A stretch of 64,000 bases of DNA from Ostrinia nubilalis (taxonomy: Eukaryota > Arthropoda > Insecta > Lepidoptera > Crambidae): positions 5,191,001-5,255,000 of the forward strand of contig NC_087106.1 in the NCBI RefSeq assembly GCF_963855985.1, written 5' to 3'. The notes beneath the pieces were generated by a model. The model was given only the letters and a program-made list of their open reading frames with translations. It was not told the origin of the DNA and made no database searches. Of the stretch, positions 35,113 through 47,757 are shown in pieces. The position numbers and the translations under genes are program-made. Each line of letters opens with the position of its first letter. Position 1 is the first letter of the stretch.

Positions 35113-35606
35113 CCATATCTATACTTATAATAAATCTGTAGAGAGGTCAATTCTGTACATGAAATATATCTTGAAAATAACTATCAGGGGGTGATTAGTG
35201 ATCGATACTGATGCCAAAAATGCAATCAGTAAAATTTTTGTCTGTCTGTCTGTATGTTCCTTATAGAAACAAAAACTACTCGACGGATTTGAACGATACT
35301 TGGTACAATTATTTTTCATACTCCTGGGCAGGTTATAGTATACTTAGGAATTCCCACGGGAACGGGAGTTAGCGGGAAAATCCTTTAGTATGAAAAATCT
35401 AAACCGCTTAAGTTAGACGCTTGAAATTTGGCATGCAGGTACCTTAGTAAACTTAAAGCTTAGTTACAACAGGATATTGCAAAATTCCCACGGGAACGGG
35501 AGTTAGCGGGAAAAAACATTTGTATGAAAAAATCTAAACCGCGTAATGACGCGATGAAGGGGGTAAAACGGGATCCACGCGTACGAAGTCGCGGGCGGCC
35601 ACTAGT
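35113..35606 (+). repeat. RTE/SINE-like lepidopteran repeat with internal duplication
   Basis: The segment opens CTATACTTATAATAAATCTG, contains TTGTCTGTCTGTCTGTATG, and ends GAAGTCGCGGGCGGCCACTA. Inside, TTCCCACGGGAACGGGAGTT and the following AGCGGGAAAA occur twice (about 35,351 and 35,486), each followed by TGTATGAAAA or AGTATGAAAA and ATCTAAACCGC, a duplication of about 135 bp. It is the fullest copy of a family with 3'-end fragments elsewhere in the window. Confidence 0.65.
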
Positions 35607-36342
35607 TCTTAAATATGATGGATGAAATGACTGGACCTCTTAATAAGATTGCTAGCAGGCTGGATAAAAAGACTGTTCTTTGGTGTTCCTTGGGAGCTTA
35701 ATAACGCCCTACAGAGGACTACCGATTTATGATAAACTGGAAAATACTTCTCTAATGTTAACATACTAAAATCTATTGTTACTTGGTAAAAAATATGCAA
35801 GGTCATGCATTGTATAACATTTATCGGGGCTTACCTAATGGGTCGCAGCACGGAACTGTGCGCGTTACTTACGGTATGTGCAAAGTGTGATTAGATTATA
35901 AGTACCTTAAAGAAATCAGTCAATGTCAGTGATTGTATCTGTCTTACCGTTGAGGGTTAACGACTTAAGAATAACAATACATACATTGTGTTTACTATCT
36001 ATCTTTACTAATATTTTAAATGAGAAAGTATCTATGATTCTATCTGTTTCTTACGTTTTTTTCTCTTAAACCGTTGTCCCATATTTTTAATGAGTATGCG
36101 TTTAAAATCGAGACAGTAAATTGGCTTCCTTGCCTAGGGATACTAGATTGGCTACTAAATAATTAAGGGACTTGAAATAGAGTAAAAGTGTGTGAGGGTT
36201 CCATCATTTCTAAATAAATTCGCGAATATTTGTGATTCTTTTCTCACTCCTTCACGCAATAAGGACTGGAGAGATGAAGTATAAACTTTACAATATTATA
36301 GCTTGTCCCATAATAACACACATCCAGACATTTTATCAAAAT

Positions 36343-36377
36343 CTACGCGGGCGATTTCGCGTGCGAAAACTAGGATC
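36343..36377 (+). repeat. 3'-end fragment of the CGCGGGC repeat family
   Basis: ATCTACGCGGGCGATTTCGC then GTGCGAAAACTAGG is a mutated version of the end of the copy at 35,113-35,606. Confidence 0.4.
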
Positions 36378-39300
36378 CAATAAATTTCTATACGCACCTT
36401 GGTAGCCCTATTGCCCATGATCTAATACACCAAATAGAGTGTGACGCCCGAGGTCAATGCCATACGTTACATGCTCGCCTGATCCGACCCGAACAATGCT
36501 TTGGGCAATTGACATCGACTCGATAGTCATTTACATGCTACATGTCAACTACTTGCTTTGAAAATAGCGGTTGTCAAAATCAAAGAAAAAACAATTGCAA
36601 ATGGCTTTTTTCTTTTTTGTTTTAAAAGGATAACAGTTACTGGCTACTTATTTCTTTTTTTTTGGGATATATAGGACTTGGATTTAAGTATAAAATAATT
36701 CAAAATAAACTTTCTTTTATCCTTAACTTTCAATGGCAAAATACTAGACTTGTCGCTTTTTCTTATTTTAACCATAACTTATGTTTTTTTTTCTTTTTCT
36801 TTGCCTGGCGTTGTAACAGAAAGATACATAGGTTATTGTTTTCAGTTGTTTTCTCATTGTTTTTAAATATAGATTAAATTAACAGCATTCGCAAGTTTGG
36901 GAACCTTAGCCTTTGCCTCGTAACACAATCTTGACGACTCTTCCTTACCAAATAGGGTCAGGAGCGCTTGTTTAAGCATATTATGTTATGTTAATATGTT
37001 AATTGCGGCCGTCTATATTATGTTAATAGGTTATTGTTTTATGGCGTGTTTTATTAGGTCGATTGGTGGTTTTGTGTTACAATAACATTTGAATAAAACG
37101 TAGACCTGAACTTTGATTTTATTTAAGTTTGTTTTTGATTTACGAATGATATGGTCAGTATATTGCGCTTAATTTTGAAATGTCAGGTTATGCGATTTGA
37201 TATTAAACATACTAAAACTTACAGTACTTTGACGTAGAGCAATATTTTTTCAATTTGGTATTTAATTTGCTTTCTAAAATAACGTAAAAATATTTTATTT
37301 TGAATAATTTATATCTAATAAAATATGCGTATTTATGTTACCTCACATATGCTGTTATATAATTTTAACTCAACATTGTTGCCCTGATATATTACTAACA
37401 GTAGTTGTAAGTTAACAGGCTTTATAACTATATTATAATGCAGGCATTTGTGTTATGTAATAATCATTATAACTCTACAGGTTCCAATAATTATTCATTC
37501 ACACAATATTTAAAAGTATGTGTGCCAGAATGTGTAAAAAATCGTATTGGTTTCTTTAGTATGTCTAGAAAGATAAATTGATTTTGTATACAGATTCGTA
37601 GAAAGTGTGTTATTATAACAAGGTAGGTAAGTCATTAAAATAAAGTAATCTTTTATTTTATATCGCTAATGGAATGCCGTTTAAAAATGGATAATCTTCA
37701 TGAAACGTATATTAATGTAAATAAAGAGCCAAGCTTGGCACAAACGATGTCCAACTCGGTCCTATAAAAAGTTGAATTCTCTGACGGGTGTCTAAGTTAA
37801 ATAGCATTATTCTTTTTATCGCAGACGCAGTGTACGCTCTTCAATTAATTTAAAAGACGGTTCCATACGTCCATTCATATTGTAAACTTATTACCTGTTT
37901 GCTCTAAACGTAGATGCTAGTTATAAATAAGACATTTTATACAGAAAATACTTAATTGCAAGTCATCTGATTATACTCCCATCTTATTACTTATATCAAA
38001 TTATGCAATGCGAAAGTTTAAAAATGATTATTTCCAAATTTGGATCTTGGCCCATACACTACCGTGCGTCTAGCTTGATAAAACACTCGTGTGACACCTT
38101 CAAAAACGAGGAAACCAGGACAACACGATATGGAGGTCGAATGACGACCCGGGTCACTGTGCGAACTTGACCCGGGGCGAGTGATAGTGACCTTCTTTAT
38201 CCCGCGATAGCCATTTGTGAATTCACGTAAACTCTATTTTGAAAAGATGATCCGCGTATTTATTAAAAATATGATTCATAGTATAATTTAAAAAAAAAAG
38301 GTAAGAATCAATATTTTTTTAGGAATTTTACCTTAGGTATACATATTTTAAGGAAAAGTATGTATGAAATAGTATAAATATTTTTATGATTCAAATCGTT
38401 TTTTTAGCAAGTTTACGTAATATTGCGTGTGTCAGCGATTGAAAAGTTACTTGAATATAAAACAAAACCATCGACGAATAAATCTTTTGTTACTTAGCAT
38501 TCAAAAGTAAAACAATTGATACCATTGAATTATTTAGACCCTGAACTTGACTCCGACCCGCGATGGTCGAGATGACCCGCGATGGCCTGAGATGACCCAA
38601 GAGATTTATCGGCTAACTTTCGTGCACGTAACGTGCGTGTTGTAACCATCGGGTTCGGGTCAATTGGACTGTTCCAAGGTCGAGAGATTAATGACGGTGG
38701 GTGTGTTTATGGTATTCTCCCCAATTAAAGAAAGAAAGAAAGATTTATATTACAATGGACATCGCACAAAGACAATATATGCTATATGTTTTACATCCTG
38801 TGGGCTTAGGATGTGTTTCCCAGGTGTAAGTTATGCTTGCGCATTTTGGTCTTACTCAGTCCTATGATTTGTTTAGAGCATTTTCGTTCATAGCTTTTAA
38901 GTATAAGAGCTTTGGAGTGAGTTTGTCCTGGCATGTCTGACCATGTCTTATAGGATTGTTTTGGTAATGTTCTTCAGGGTTATTCGAGCGAGACTTGGGA
39001 ATACCACAAAAGGGTTCTGGACCATTTCCACGGTTCTCGCTCTGACCGGTTCGTCGACATTTTCATTACCCGATTCCTTACCGTACATTCCGGTTCATAT
39101 TCGTGCTTCCTCACACCGTTGACAAGAACTTTAAGTCATAGATAAGTATCGTGACCCGTTGTGCTTCGAACTATCAAGCATGCAACCGATTTAGTAATCA
39201 ATATAATATAAGAATATTCATATTAGAATAATTATTCATGTATTCAAAAAAGTATGATTTGTTTACAAATTGTGAAACTATGCTAATATTACCCCCTAAA

Positions 39301-39940
39301 ATGACTCACACCGTACCGTGTGCAAGTGCAACATTCCATGCATATTCATTAGCACTGACATTGCCAATTTGTCATACCAGTTTTATGGAGCATGCTCTAA
39401 TTTGGCATGTTTTGTAATTTACGTGCGACTCTTACGGACATATCAAGTTTTTGTGCTGTTTTTGTGTTTATCTTTGTTTTGAAGTTTAAAATATTGGACA
39501 GGTTTCCTTATAACTTGGTTCTAATCGTAAAAATGTTTACTGTGCTAAATGCTTGATAAATATTAAACAGACAATTCTATTGACATTAGTAAATCGTTCG
39601 AATAAAAATACAACAGACCTAATTAATTTGTTGAACGTTCATAAAGGAAAAAAATGTTATTTGGCACAAATAATTAACAAAAATATACAAAAAATATATT
39701 TACTTCATTGTTAATAATATATTCTGCCAGTACAAGTGCGAGGATAAGCGGTCGCACGAGACCGCGGTAACGATTGATTTCTATTGTGTCTCAATTCGCT
39801 GGTACTACTAAATACGAATTTACACAATGAATACAATTTAGGAAAGACAACACCCAAAGGAATAACATTAACCACGTGGAATCTATTTCAAATAAGTGTT
39901 AAAACATGAATGAAACTACAATCCACAGATATGAATCTAA
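36378..39940. other. Long stretch without a recognisable gene
   Basis: AT-rich. A small tandem repeat GACCCGCGATGGTCGAGAT / GACCCGCGATGGCCTGAGAT starts at 38,555, and GACCC motifs also occur at 38,146 and 38,170. A GAAA run lies near 38,730. No supported gene. Confidence 0.45.
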
Positions 39941-39944
39941 TGTA

Positions 39945-40110
39945 CCTATCTCTATCGCGGCGATCCGAAGGGGATTGCCCAATCGGATGCGCCCTGAACT
40001 TGACCGATGCGCGAGCGCCGGTCAGCCTTCCGCGCGGCCGCGTCTGCCGCGAGCGGTCAATGCGCTTGCTCTTAACGGCTTCTTGCGCAATAGTCAACAG
40101 CGCATCTTAG
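39945..40110. other. CG-rich island of unknown role
   Basis: About 160 bases are much richer in CpG than their surroundings, with GCGCGGCCGCG. Open frames on both strands are composition artefacts. It could be a promoter or 5' exon, but no splice or start signals fix it. Confidence 0.3.
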
Positions 40111-40165
40111 GCTTCTTAGGGCTTGTTCCCACGGAGATCCCTTTAATTGCAGGATTACGTTTAGT

Positions 40166-40296
40166 TACGGGACTATTCCCACCTCTCGTTCCCAACGCTG
40201 CAACTCCTGTGTGGCCAGGATCTATAGCTTGACCGCCAGTAAAAACCCAACCAATGAAAGTCAAGTTTGTCCCATGGGAAAGTTAAACTGTCATTG
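40166..40296 (-). repeat. 'CCCCGGGACAAACTTGA' interspersed repeat, copy 2
   Basis: Reverse complement reads AACTTTCCCATGGGACAAAC, TTTCATTGGTTGGGTTTTTA and GCGGTCAAGCTATAGATCC, matching copies at 34,275 and 52,784. Confidence 0.7.
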
Positions 40297-40307
40297 AACT
40301 GTTTAGT

Positions 40308-40515
40308 TCATCAAAATTTCAGCCATAACACGTTCACTGCTAAACGTAACGGGCCTCCCCCAACGAATTTCATAATGACCGTTTGATAGCATCCAGCGCC
40401 TGCTACCTTTATACTCAATACTCAATGATTATGAGGTCGTCTTGTGAGTGGACGTCGCATGCTTCGCTTTCCGGTAAGTGGCCTCTACTCCAGAACCTTG
40501 CTGCCCCATCGGCCG
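40308..40515 (+). repeat. Interspersed repeat copy (CAGCCATAAC...CCTCCCCCAA family)
   Basis: TTTCAGCCATAACACGTTCA, GGGCCTCCCCCAACGAATTT, GAGTGGACGTCGCATGCTTC and CTTGCTGCCCCATCGGCC appear in order. It is the longest copy of the family in this window and lies 11 bases after another repeat. Confidence 0.6.
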
Positions 40516-42110
40516 TTTAGTTATAGCCATTTGCAGTGTAACTTGTCACAAATAAGTATTGGTGAATTTATTCAGAGAACAGGAAAACAAAATAATGCAA
40601 ATAAAAACAAAAATCTAGATATCACCGCTACATTTAGTAATAGGATGAAGATGTCTTTGGAAATTCCGTACCTTGTTACATTATGCATTACGATACCACA
40701 GCACCGTTACTATTGCCAAATGTGGTCAGATTACGCTGATTGTTCAGTCTTACTTAAATCCACGTGCTGAAGTCAAGTGACACCATTGAGTCACGACTGT
40801 ACGCTATGGATTCATATAGCTGCCTCCATTAACATTGGCCGTAGCCATATTTTTGGCATCAGATAATTATCATTATCAATTTTGCGACATCATCTATTTT
40901 TGTAATGTTTAAGCATCTTGATCACCTTGGACAACTTGTGCCATATTAAAATTATCGTAGGCTCTATAATTCGTTCAGTATTAACCAAAATAGATACTTA
41001 GGCGCTAAGATTATTCACAAAATAGTCAATTCTCAAATGGTAAATATAATTTCGGAAAGTTTTTTGGCCATTAGTTTTTTCCCCACATATTTTTTATAAT
41101 TTTTCCGTTTTTAAGAATTTAGGACAATTCCCATCCCACCCCACTCTACATAAAGTCTAACCGTGAGCAGACTTAAATGGCTTTTAGTGACTTTGTTGGA
41201 GAATTAAGACGTGTGCAATGCACACTGTGCATTCTTATACTAATTCTGCTGTATTCCTAATCCGTTTTAAGATGTTTACGATCTTGCGAGAGCGCACGAG
41301 CGTGAAACCCGTCGTCAATTTGGCGCTGAATGGGCCGTGCGACAGGCGACAAGTCGCACCTGTCGGCGGTGACAGACGACAAATGCCGACAACGCAACGA
41401 GATTGATGGAGACGCACTCACGGCAGCTGGCGTCTTTTGGCACGCTCTACAATTACATGGAAGATGAATTTTAACCCTTAGCGAGGCACCAGAAAAAAGA
41501 GTGACTAAAAGCCTGTTTGCACAAAATAAATTACTTTCATGACTTTTATGACTCGCTACGCGCACTAGCCTAATATTGCCCCAAAGCAGGTTAGGGTTAA
41601 TGCAAAAAATATTGGGACGTCTAAAAGTGCTCTTCTAAAGCCTACTTGCAAAAACAAATGCATTAAAAATTTCTACCAATGGTTGTCAATATGTCAGGAA
41701 TCTCCTGCATGCCTGCCTTGTCCTCAAGTCCAAGTGTCACTCCATGAAGCGTGGAAGGGTTAAGTAAAGCTTCAATTTGTACCAGTGATACAAAATGTAC
41801 ATTTGGAATGTATGTAATCTACAGCCAAAAAGAATTTACGCTTCCAAACCTCGCCAACTAACGGAGAGATAAACAAATTAATTATCATGCTCTTATTATT
41901 TGAATTGGTATTTTGATCTTATAACAGTGTATTAACTTTAAGCAATAGCAATCAGTGTTAGATCCGTCCTAATTTATACGGTAACGGCATTCCTTGATTT
42001 CATTAAACTGGTTTGAACGGTAAAGATACAGAAACAGATACAAGAACAATTCCTATCCCCGTTGGGACCACACTTGCGAATTACTATTATAGTTACCTTT
42101 ATTATACTGA
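40516..42110. other. No recognisable gene
   Basis: AT-rich except for a GC-richer patch at 41,285-41,460 (GACAGGCGACAAGTCGCACC and neighbours). Frames across that patch on both strands have no recognisable motif. Confidence 0.4.
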
Positions 42111-42115
42111 TTTTA

Positions 42116-42260
42116 TTTAGATAAAGCGTTTGCCCGCGGCTTCGCCCACGTTAAATTTTGTCTGTCACCGAAAAACATGATTGCGCGCGTCCCTACTTCA
42201 AAAATCGGGATAAAACTAAATGTACCGGGATCAAAAGAACTTCCAGCGTGCTGTAATGAA
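42116..42260 (-). repeat. Fragment of the CGCGGGC repeat family
   Basis: The plus strand reads GTTTGCCCGCGGCTTCGCCC then ACGTTAAATTTTGTCTGTC, the reverse complement of a repeat 3' end. The following sequence is probably the body of the same repeat. Confidence 0.5.
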
Positions 42261-42802
42261 TAGACAAAGCCTAGGTATTAACAATAGAGAGTCGTGTATT
42301 ATGTACATTAACTCTACATTTATTGCTATTAATATGACAAGAAAACTAACGTGAGTGACACGCGTTCGAAAGTCACATGCGAGTATGTGACAGAAGAGCT
42401 ATTGTGACAGTGAAAGTGAATTTCACTTTTATTCATGAACCACCCTTTGGAGACGTCTCTGTGAACAATATCGGTATTGTATATTAGCTCTGCCTGTAGC
42501 TTAGAATGTTGATAGTGATAAAAAGTGGATACAATAGGCTTTCAACTCAAAACACGTCCAATAATTTGGCGATTTGCTTCACGTTTGTTAGGCACTTCAT
42601 GTGTGTCACACCTGTAACAAACATTCACCCCAATTTTCACAGAACAGGGTTCGCGTGTATTAAAATTTCCAACTATTCTTAAAAAGCGTGTAAATTGGTT
42701 GGTGGTGTCACTCAACTACGCTCAATCCGGGCTGTTCTAGAGGCCTAAAAGATAACTGGAAGAAATCATAAGCAAAAGATCCATTGTGTGCCGAGGCCGA
42801 GG

Positions 42803-42834
42803 ATTTACTTGTATTACGAGTAATACAAGTAAAT
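42803..42834. repeat. Perfect 14-bp-arm hairpin
   Basis: ATTTACTTGTATTA, CGAG, then TAATACAAGTAAAT. Small stem-loop with no flanking gene. Confidence 0.6.
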
Positions 42835-42839
42835 TGTGT

Positions 42840-44920
42840 TGTTACAAATACATACGCAATCTGAAAGGTTAACCATAAAGAACAAAAAGCGTATTATTAT
42901 TTATAATAGCGTAATAGTCATAGGAATGACAAGAATTGCCAAAGGAAATATGAAACCCCTTCACTGTGCACTGTCTCGGTGACCCTGACTGATACCGTTC
43001 GAGTCCGCTCACACCGCGCCGCACCATGCGGTTGATATAAAGTTTGGATTAAATTTCAATAGCGGATTTCAAAGTGTACAGATTATTATTAGTATACCAT
43101 AGAACCACATGATTTGATTAAACTATACAGCTGTGTCGTGCTATGTCCCAAAATCTATAATCTTAGGCAGAAATGCAGGATTGATTTGAGATGGTTCCTC
43201 ATGTACTCGTACATACTTTTTTGCGCGTTTAAAATACTTACGTTCTCATGTGTTAATGCTCTAAGAAATCTTGGGTATGAATCATCCCACGTATTTTAAT
43301 TGGGAGCTATAAGCCAATTAATTAGTGATGTTAGCTCTTGTAATTAAGATCGAAGTTCACTAGAGTGTATCTGCTCTTTGAAGGCAAAGAATTTTAACTC
43401 AATGAGTGCTCACGTTACATCTCCCTGCGTCACCGTTTGGCTGCATATTTCTCCGAAGAATTCCTTACCCGTGCCTTATATGGGACGTCCATGATGTAAG
43501 CTCCACCTGAGAAATAGGCCAGATCTGGTACGTGAGCTAAAGTCGAAATATTTTCCACAATTCAAGGTTCCACAAGTCGTTGACACAGTAAACGGAGTTA
43601 GAAGTCGTGACATGTGCAGCCACAACATTACGGTATATCTTTTACTGGCCCGTAATTATTTCGGCGGTAGCCGATTTGGGTTACAAATAAGATCCAGTTT
43701 TAAGACGATTTGTTGTCAGTTTTGCGCAAGATTGCCCAAAACGCACGTTGAGACAGTAATTTGTGCGATGTGGTCGGAATATGCAGTCGCTGAATTGAAT
43801 ATGATTCCGAGACATTGCGAGTCGTGTATGATCGTGAGTTTGAAATTAGCGAATGCAAATATGGCACAGCTCCAAAACACGGCGTTTCTTAACACACGAC
43901 AAGTCCAAAGCATTTGCATATTGTACCTATTGAGGTAAAAGCAGTGAATTTGCTTTGATTTGAATACATAGAAACTGTTTTATCCCGGTTTTCTTATGTG
44001 GTGCCTTCTTTCCTTCTACCTTTGTGTTTTTGGTAACTTAGATCAAACTGGTGTGTTTTCCAAATCCTGGACTTTACGGTTAAAGTTCTGAAACTTTTGC
44101 AATGTGCCTAACATTTTAGCCAGCCGAGTATGTCGGCTTGAGATTAGCCGGCGAGCTATGTGAGTGCCGGGCCATGAATCAGCGGGCGCAAGGTTACGAA
44201 AGCCCGGCCTTTGTCGTGCTACGGCGCCTTTATTAGTCCTCCACTTGGTTCTTATTGTTTCTAACTTACTTACTCGTAATGACACAATGAGATTTCACTG
44301 TGCGGTTTTTCTTTGAATTACTTTTGGATCCGCGCTTTGGTGAACACCGATGCAATGTTGCGTTCGTAGTAACGGTAAAAATAGATTTGGTTATTTGGTT
44401 AAGACATGATAGAAATAAATACGTTTCTAGTCAAGTTTCTGTCATTCAGTTCTGGTGTCCGGAGCAATAGATAGAGAACTTTTTTATTTGTTGTGAAAAC
44501 ATTTCGTATTCGAGTAGCGATCCACAACAGACAGTGTCCTATATACTTCTGTATAACTGTCTTGATTGACTGTACCGTTCGGTAGAGTTAGTTCTAATAT
44601 TTCAATCAATATAATATTTCGCACTCACTTTCAGATCAGCGATTTGCCAAGGATATCAGAAACCGAGGTATACATGAGTCACATAGCCCAGCTTTAGAAC
44701 AAAGTAAATCTTTCATAGATCCACTTTTGAGCAAGGTTGTGGTATTATAGAGCATGCACATGTTAATGCCTTGGGTGTGGCCCGACTTCCTAGTGTGCAA
44801 CACGATTCGGCATTGTTCTCAACTTATAAGCTATTTGGAAATTCGCAAGCTTTGTTCACGACTGCGCGGGCGCCGGCAATAGGTTGTTGATTAACGAATT
44901 GTTTCGATACGTCGAAATAT
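42840..44920. other. No recognisable gene
   Basis: Mixed AT-rich sequence with a 108-codon frame at 43,612 and an 80-codon minus frame at 44,043, neither with recognisable motifs. They are left out as genes. Confidence 0.4.
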
Positions 44921-45014
44921 GTACAGTCAACAGCACAGACTACATTTTTGTTGCAAAATAGCCTGTATTACAACGAGATACGACACGTTTAGCTTGATGT
45001 GCTGTCGTCTGTAC
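44921..45014. mobile_element. 94-bp MITE-like element
   Basis: GTACAGTCAACAGCACA on the left pairs with GTACAGACGACAGCACA at the right end (two mismatches over 17 bases). It lies just before the truncated reverse-transcriptase frame. ACAGTC-type ends are common in lepidopteran short elements. Confidence 0.5.
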
Positions 45015-45073
45015 TTCGGTATTGTGGCGCTTAGATCGTTTTTCGCCGAAATAGTAACTTTTACGCTAAAATA

Positions 45074-46645
45074 ATGATGCTCACATTGCCTTACTCACTC
45101 AAAGCACTCACAGACATAGTGAACGGTTCTATACTGCAAGGGATCTTTCCAGACTGTTGGAAGGTGGCAGTCGTAAGGCCACTACCAAAAACTGGTCATC
45201 CTGCTTCAGTTCAGGACTTGAGGCCTATCAGCATCCTACCATGTTTGTCCAAAATCCTCGAGCGTATAGTTTGTGATCAATTAACTAAATACCTTGAGGA
45301 GCAGGGGCTGCTCCCGCGCCGTCAATCGGGATTCCGCAAGGGTTTTGGGACGGCTACTGCTCTTTCGGATGTGATTGATGACCTTCTGGCTGCTCAGGAT
45401 GGGGGCTTGGTTTCGACGCTGGTGCTGCTGGACTTCTCGCGCGCCTTCGACTCCATTAATATTCCTCTGCTTCTCTCCAAGTTGCGTTATTATGGTCTTG
45501 ATGATTCCTCCATACGATGGTTTCATAGCTATCTCTCTCTGAGACAGCAGTACGTGGAGCTGAAAGGGGTGGATGGGTCGGCATTATTGTCAGAACAAAA
45601 ACCAGTAACTCGCGGAGTTCCTCAGGGATCCATATTGGGTCCAATACTGTACATTTTGTACAGTGCTGACATAATCAACTGTATCAAGGACTGTCAATAC
45701 CACCTATATGCCGATGATCTACAATTATATACATCATTCCCTCCATCTGATCATGAAAATGCAATAATGAAGATCAACAACCAACTAGGCAGAATTTTTG
45801 ACTGGTGTACTGCCAATTGCCTTGTTCTCAACCCAAGAAAATCAAAGTTCATGCTAACCGGAACACGTAGAGGCTTGGAAACTCTTAAAAGCATACAACT
45901 CAACGTTGAAATAAATGGAGAACCTTTAGAAAGAGTGGCTGAGGCGAGAAACCTGGGAATGGTCATTGATGGAAACCTCAAGTTCGAAAGCCATATACTC
46001 GAGTGCACTAAGAACTGTTTTTACCGCTTAAAGATTCTATACAACTTGAGGCCCTATTTAAGCGAAAGCCTTAGAATATCTTTATGTGAATCACTTGTAT
46101 TAAGCAAACTTAACTACTGTGATACAGTGTATGGCCCGTGCTTGCTGGGTAAATCGTCACGTCTCATTCAAAGGGTACAAAACGCATGCGCCCGTTTTTG
46201 TTTTACTGTGCCTCCGAGATCACACATCACGCCATTCCTGAACTCATCAAACATGTTAAAGATGGCTGCTCGGCGAAGATTGTACCTGGCCACCATGTTG
46301 TTTGGCATACTGGATAGTGCGAGGCCTAAGTATCTGTTCAGCAAACTGGAATGGGCCCAAGCTCAGAGTAGATATCCAAAGAGGCTATGCACTCACATAT
46401 TTGCTACACCCAAACATCGCACAGCAGCTTTTCGCGGATCATTCAGATTTGCGGCGTCCCGGTGCTGGAACGACCTGCCTCCCCCTCTGCGCGCCCTGAA
46501 AACAAAATTTACTTTTAAACATCACCTAAGAAAATATTTAATAGAATTGCAAAAGACTGACAATGATGGGTTACTTACCAGCGGGTCATGCGCGGCAAGC
46601 GTAGGAGACCTATCGGGGCTTCCTGGCACCGGTATGCCGCAGTAA
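45074..46645 (+). CDS. Reverse transcriptase of a 5'-truncated non-LTR retrotransposon (CR1/Jockey group)
   Basis: A 523-codon open frame encodes most of a non-LTR reverse transcriptase that copies element RNA at a nicked target. Visible motifs in order are DLRPISILPCLSKILERIV (49-66), QSGFRKGFGTATAL (84-97), motif A VLLDFSRAFDSIN with Asp120, motif B RGVPQGSILGP (180-190), and motif C YADD (212-215). The C-terminal region carries the FRFAASRCWNDLP motif typical of CR1-like proteins. The endonuclease domain and ORF1 are missing, so this is a 5'-truncated copy; the first ATG is simply the first inside the frame. The frame has no stop or shift in the retained part, indicating recent insertion. 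It resembles but is clearly distinct from the element at 55,511. It cannot move by itself. Confidence 0.85.
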   Translation: MMLTLPYSLKALTDIVNGSILQGIFPDCWKVAVVRPLPKTGHPASVQDLRPISILPCLSKILERIVCDQLTKYLEEQGLLPRRQSGFRKGFGTATALSDVIDDLLAAQDGGLVSTLVLLDFSRAFDSINIPLLLSKLRYYGLDDSSIRWFHSYLSLRQQYVELKGVDGSALLSEQKPVTRGVPQGSILGPILYILYSADIINCIKDCQYHLYADDLQLYTSFPPSDHENAIMKINNQLGRIFDWCTANCLVLNPRKSKFMLTGTRRGLETLKSIQLNVEINGEPLERVAEARNLGMVIDGNLKFESHILECTKNCFYRLKILYNLRPYLSESLRISLCESLVLSKLNYCDTVYGPCLLGKSSRLIQRVQNACARFCFTVPPRSHITPFLNSSNMLKMAARRRLYLATMLFGILDSARPKYLFSKLEWAQAQSRYPKRLCTHIFATPKHRTAAFRGSFRFAASRCWNDLPPPLRALKTKFTFKHHLRKYLIELQKTDNDGLLTSGSCAASVGDLSGLPGTGMPQ

Positions 46646-46800
46646 AATGATGGACGGAGGCCATGATCATGAAGCGCTGGGTTCATACAAAGTTGCCACC
46701 GTTCCCATTCCCATTCCAATTCCCCATTTTCATTCTCGGGGCCCTCCCTGCGCATGAGTGCATCCTATAGGGAAAGTAAAGTAGTATTTATCTTTATTAA
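46646..46800 (+). other. 3' untranslated part of the truncated element
   Basis: GC-rich sequence with repeated CCCATTC-type strings (GTTCCCATTCCCATTCC) after the stop. The exact 3' end is not obvious. Confidence 0.4.
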
Positions 46801-47489
46801 ATTGTATAATGTATCGAACTAAACAGTAAATGGATAACTTTCTCACCAAGTTACTTGCACTTCATGCCAAAAAACCAAGGCAATGGGTGGGAATCAAAAC
46901 GCCAAGCACTCCGTTTAGCGTCGTCTTGGGCCTGCTTTACTTTATTGTTCTCTGGCTTGACCTTTGTGATGTGTGGCTATACTAAATCACTTTTTTCAAT
47001 CAAAATCAGGAATCAAAATGGTGAAATCCAACTCCAAAGATGAAATCACGTTTTTATTGCGTGGCAGCACGCGGTCTTCAATGCACAGATTAGAGTTTTG
47101 TTCTTTTTTTTAATTTTATTTTTAAAAATAGCTTATTGTCACAGATATTGATAGATGCAGTATGTGAAAAAATTTGTATGAAGTTTAAACGTCATTAGTG
47201 TCATTTTAGTGATTGTCGAAACGTAATTAATCGTATCATCGTACTGCAATCGCAAAGTAATCGAGTGATGTCGTGTGACTCGATTCGATAATTAATTAAT
47301 TCCGATAAAACTGATATTTTGATAAATTTATAGCTAGTCGGAATGTGGATCGAAATAATTTTGTAGCGGTAAACGTCATTCTTGATTTTCTTATTAATTT
47401 GCAAATAATATTTTTATTGTGCATTTATCAAAGTAATGATCGTTATTCCATTGTGCTAAATAGTACTAGTGGCGCCCTCTTTGTCAATG
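46800..47489. other. No recognisable gene
   Basis: AT-rich, no supported frame or repeat. Confidence 0.4.
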
Positions 47490-47757
47490 TTTAGTCTTTG
47501 TCAATGTTCTGTTTTTGTTTTGTTTTGTTTTTAATGTTATTTTTTTATTTTTATTTATAATGTTGGTTGGAGAGGCGCCCGCTGAAAACCAGCGTCGGGG
47601 CACGCGTGCATGCACGCGTGGCTCGATTAATGCTGAGCGGGCGCCTTTTTGGCACAAAAATATGCGTGTATAGTTTTAAGTCCCTTTGTTCTGTTTTTTT
47701 ATTTTTTTCCTTTTTTGTGTCAAATAAAGTTTTTCTTATTCTTATTCTTATTCTTAA
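47490..47757 (+). mobile_element. Structured 3' end of a severely truncated non-LTR retrotransposon
   Basis: The sequence ends in a polyadenylation-like CAAATAAAG and a short (TTCTTA)n tail (about 47,733-47,757), as non-LTR elements do. Before it lies a nested stem: AGGCGCCCGCT (47573-47583) pairs with AGCGGGCGCCT (47636-47646), and inside is the perfect 20-bp palindrome CACGCGTGCATGCACGCGTG (47601-47620). Such 3' structures are commonly recognised by the element's own reverse transcriptase. No coding part remains. Confidence 0.65.

Noticed and set aside
35113..35606. CRISPR-like or satellite array
   Set aside because: Only two copies of a block of about 135 bp are present within a known style of interspersed repeat, and the genome is eukaryotic.
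39906..40232. 108-codon plus-strand frame
   Set aside because: It joins a CG-rich patch to the reverse of an interspersed repeat that also occurs at 34,275 and 52,784, so it is not a gene.
44620..44672. Possible small exon (CACTCACTTTCAG ... ACCGAG|GTATAC)
   Set aside because: The donor is weak, the segment is only about 33 bases and nothing nearby supports a gene.
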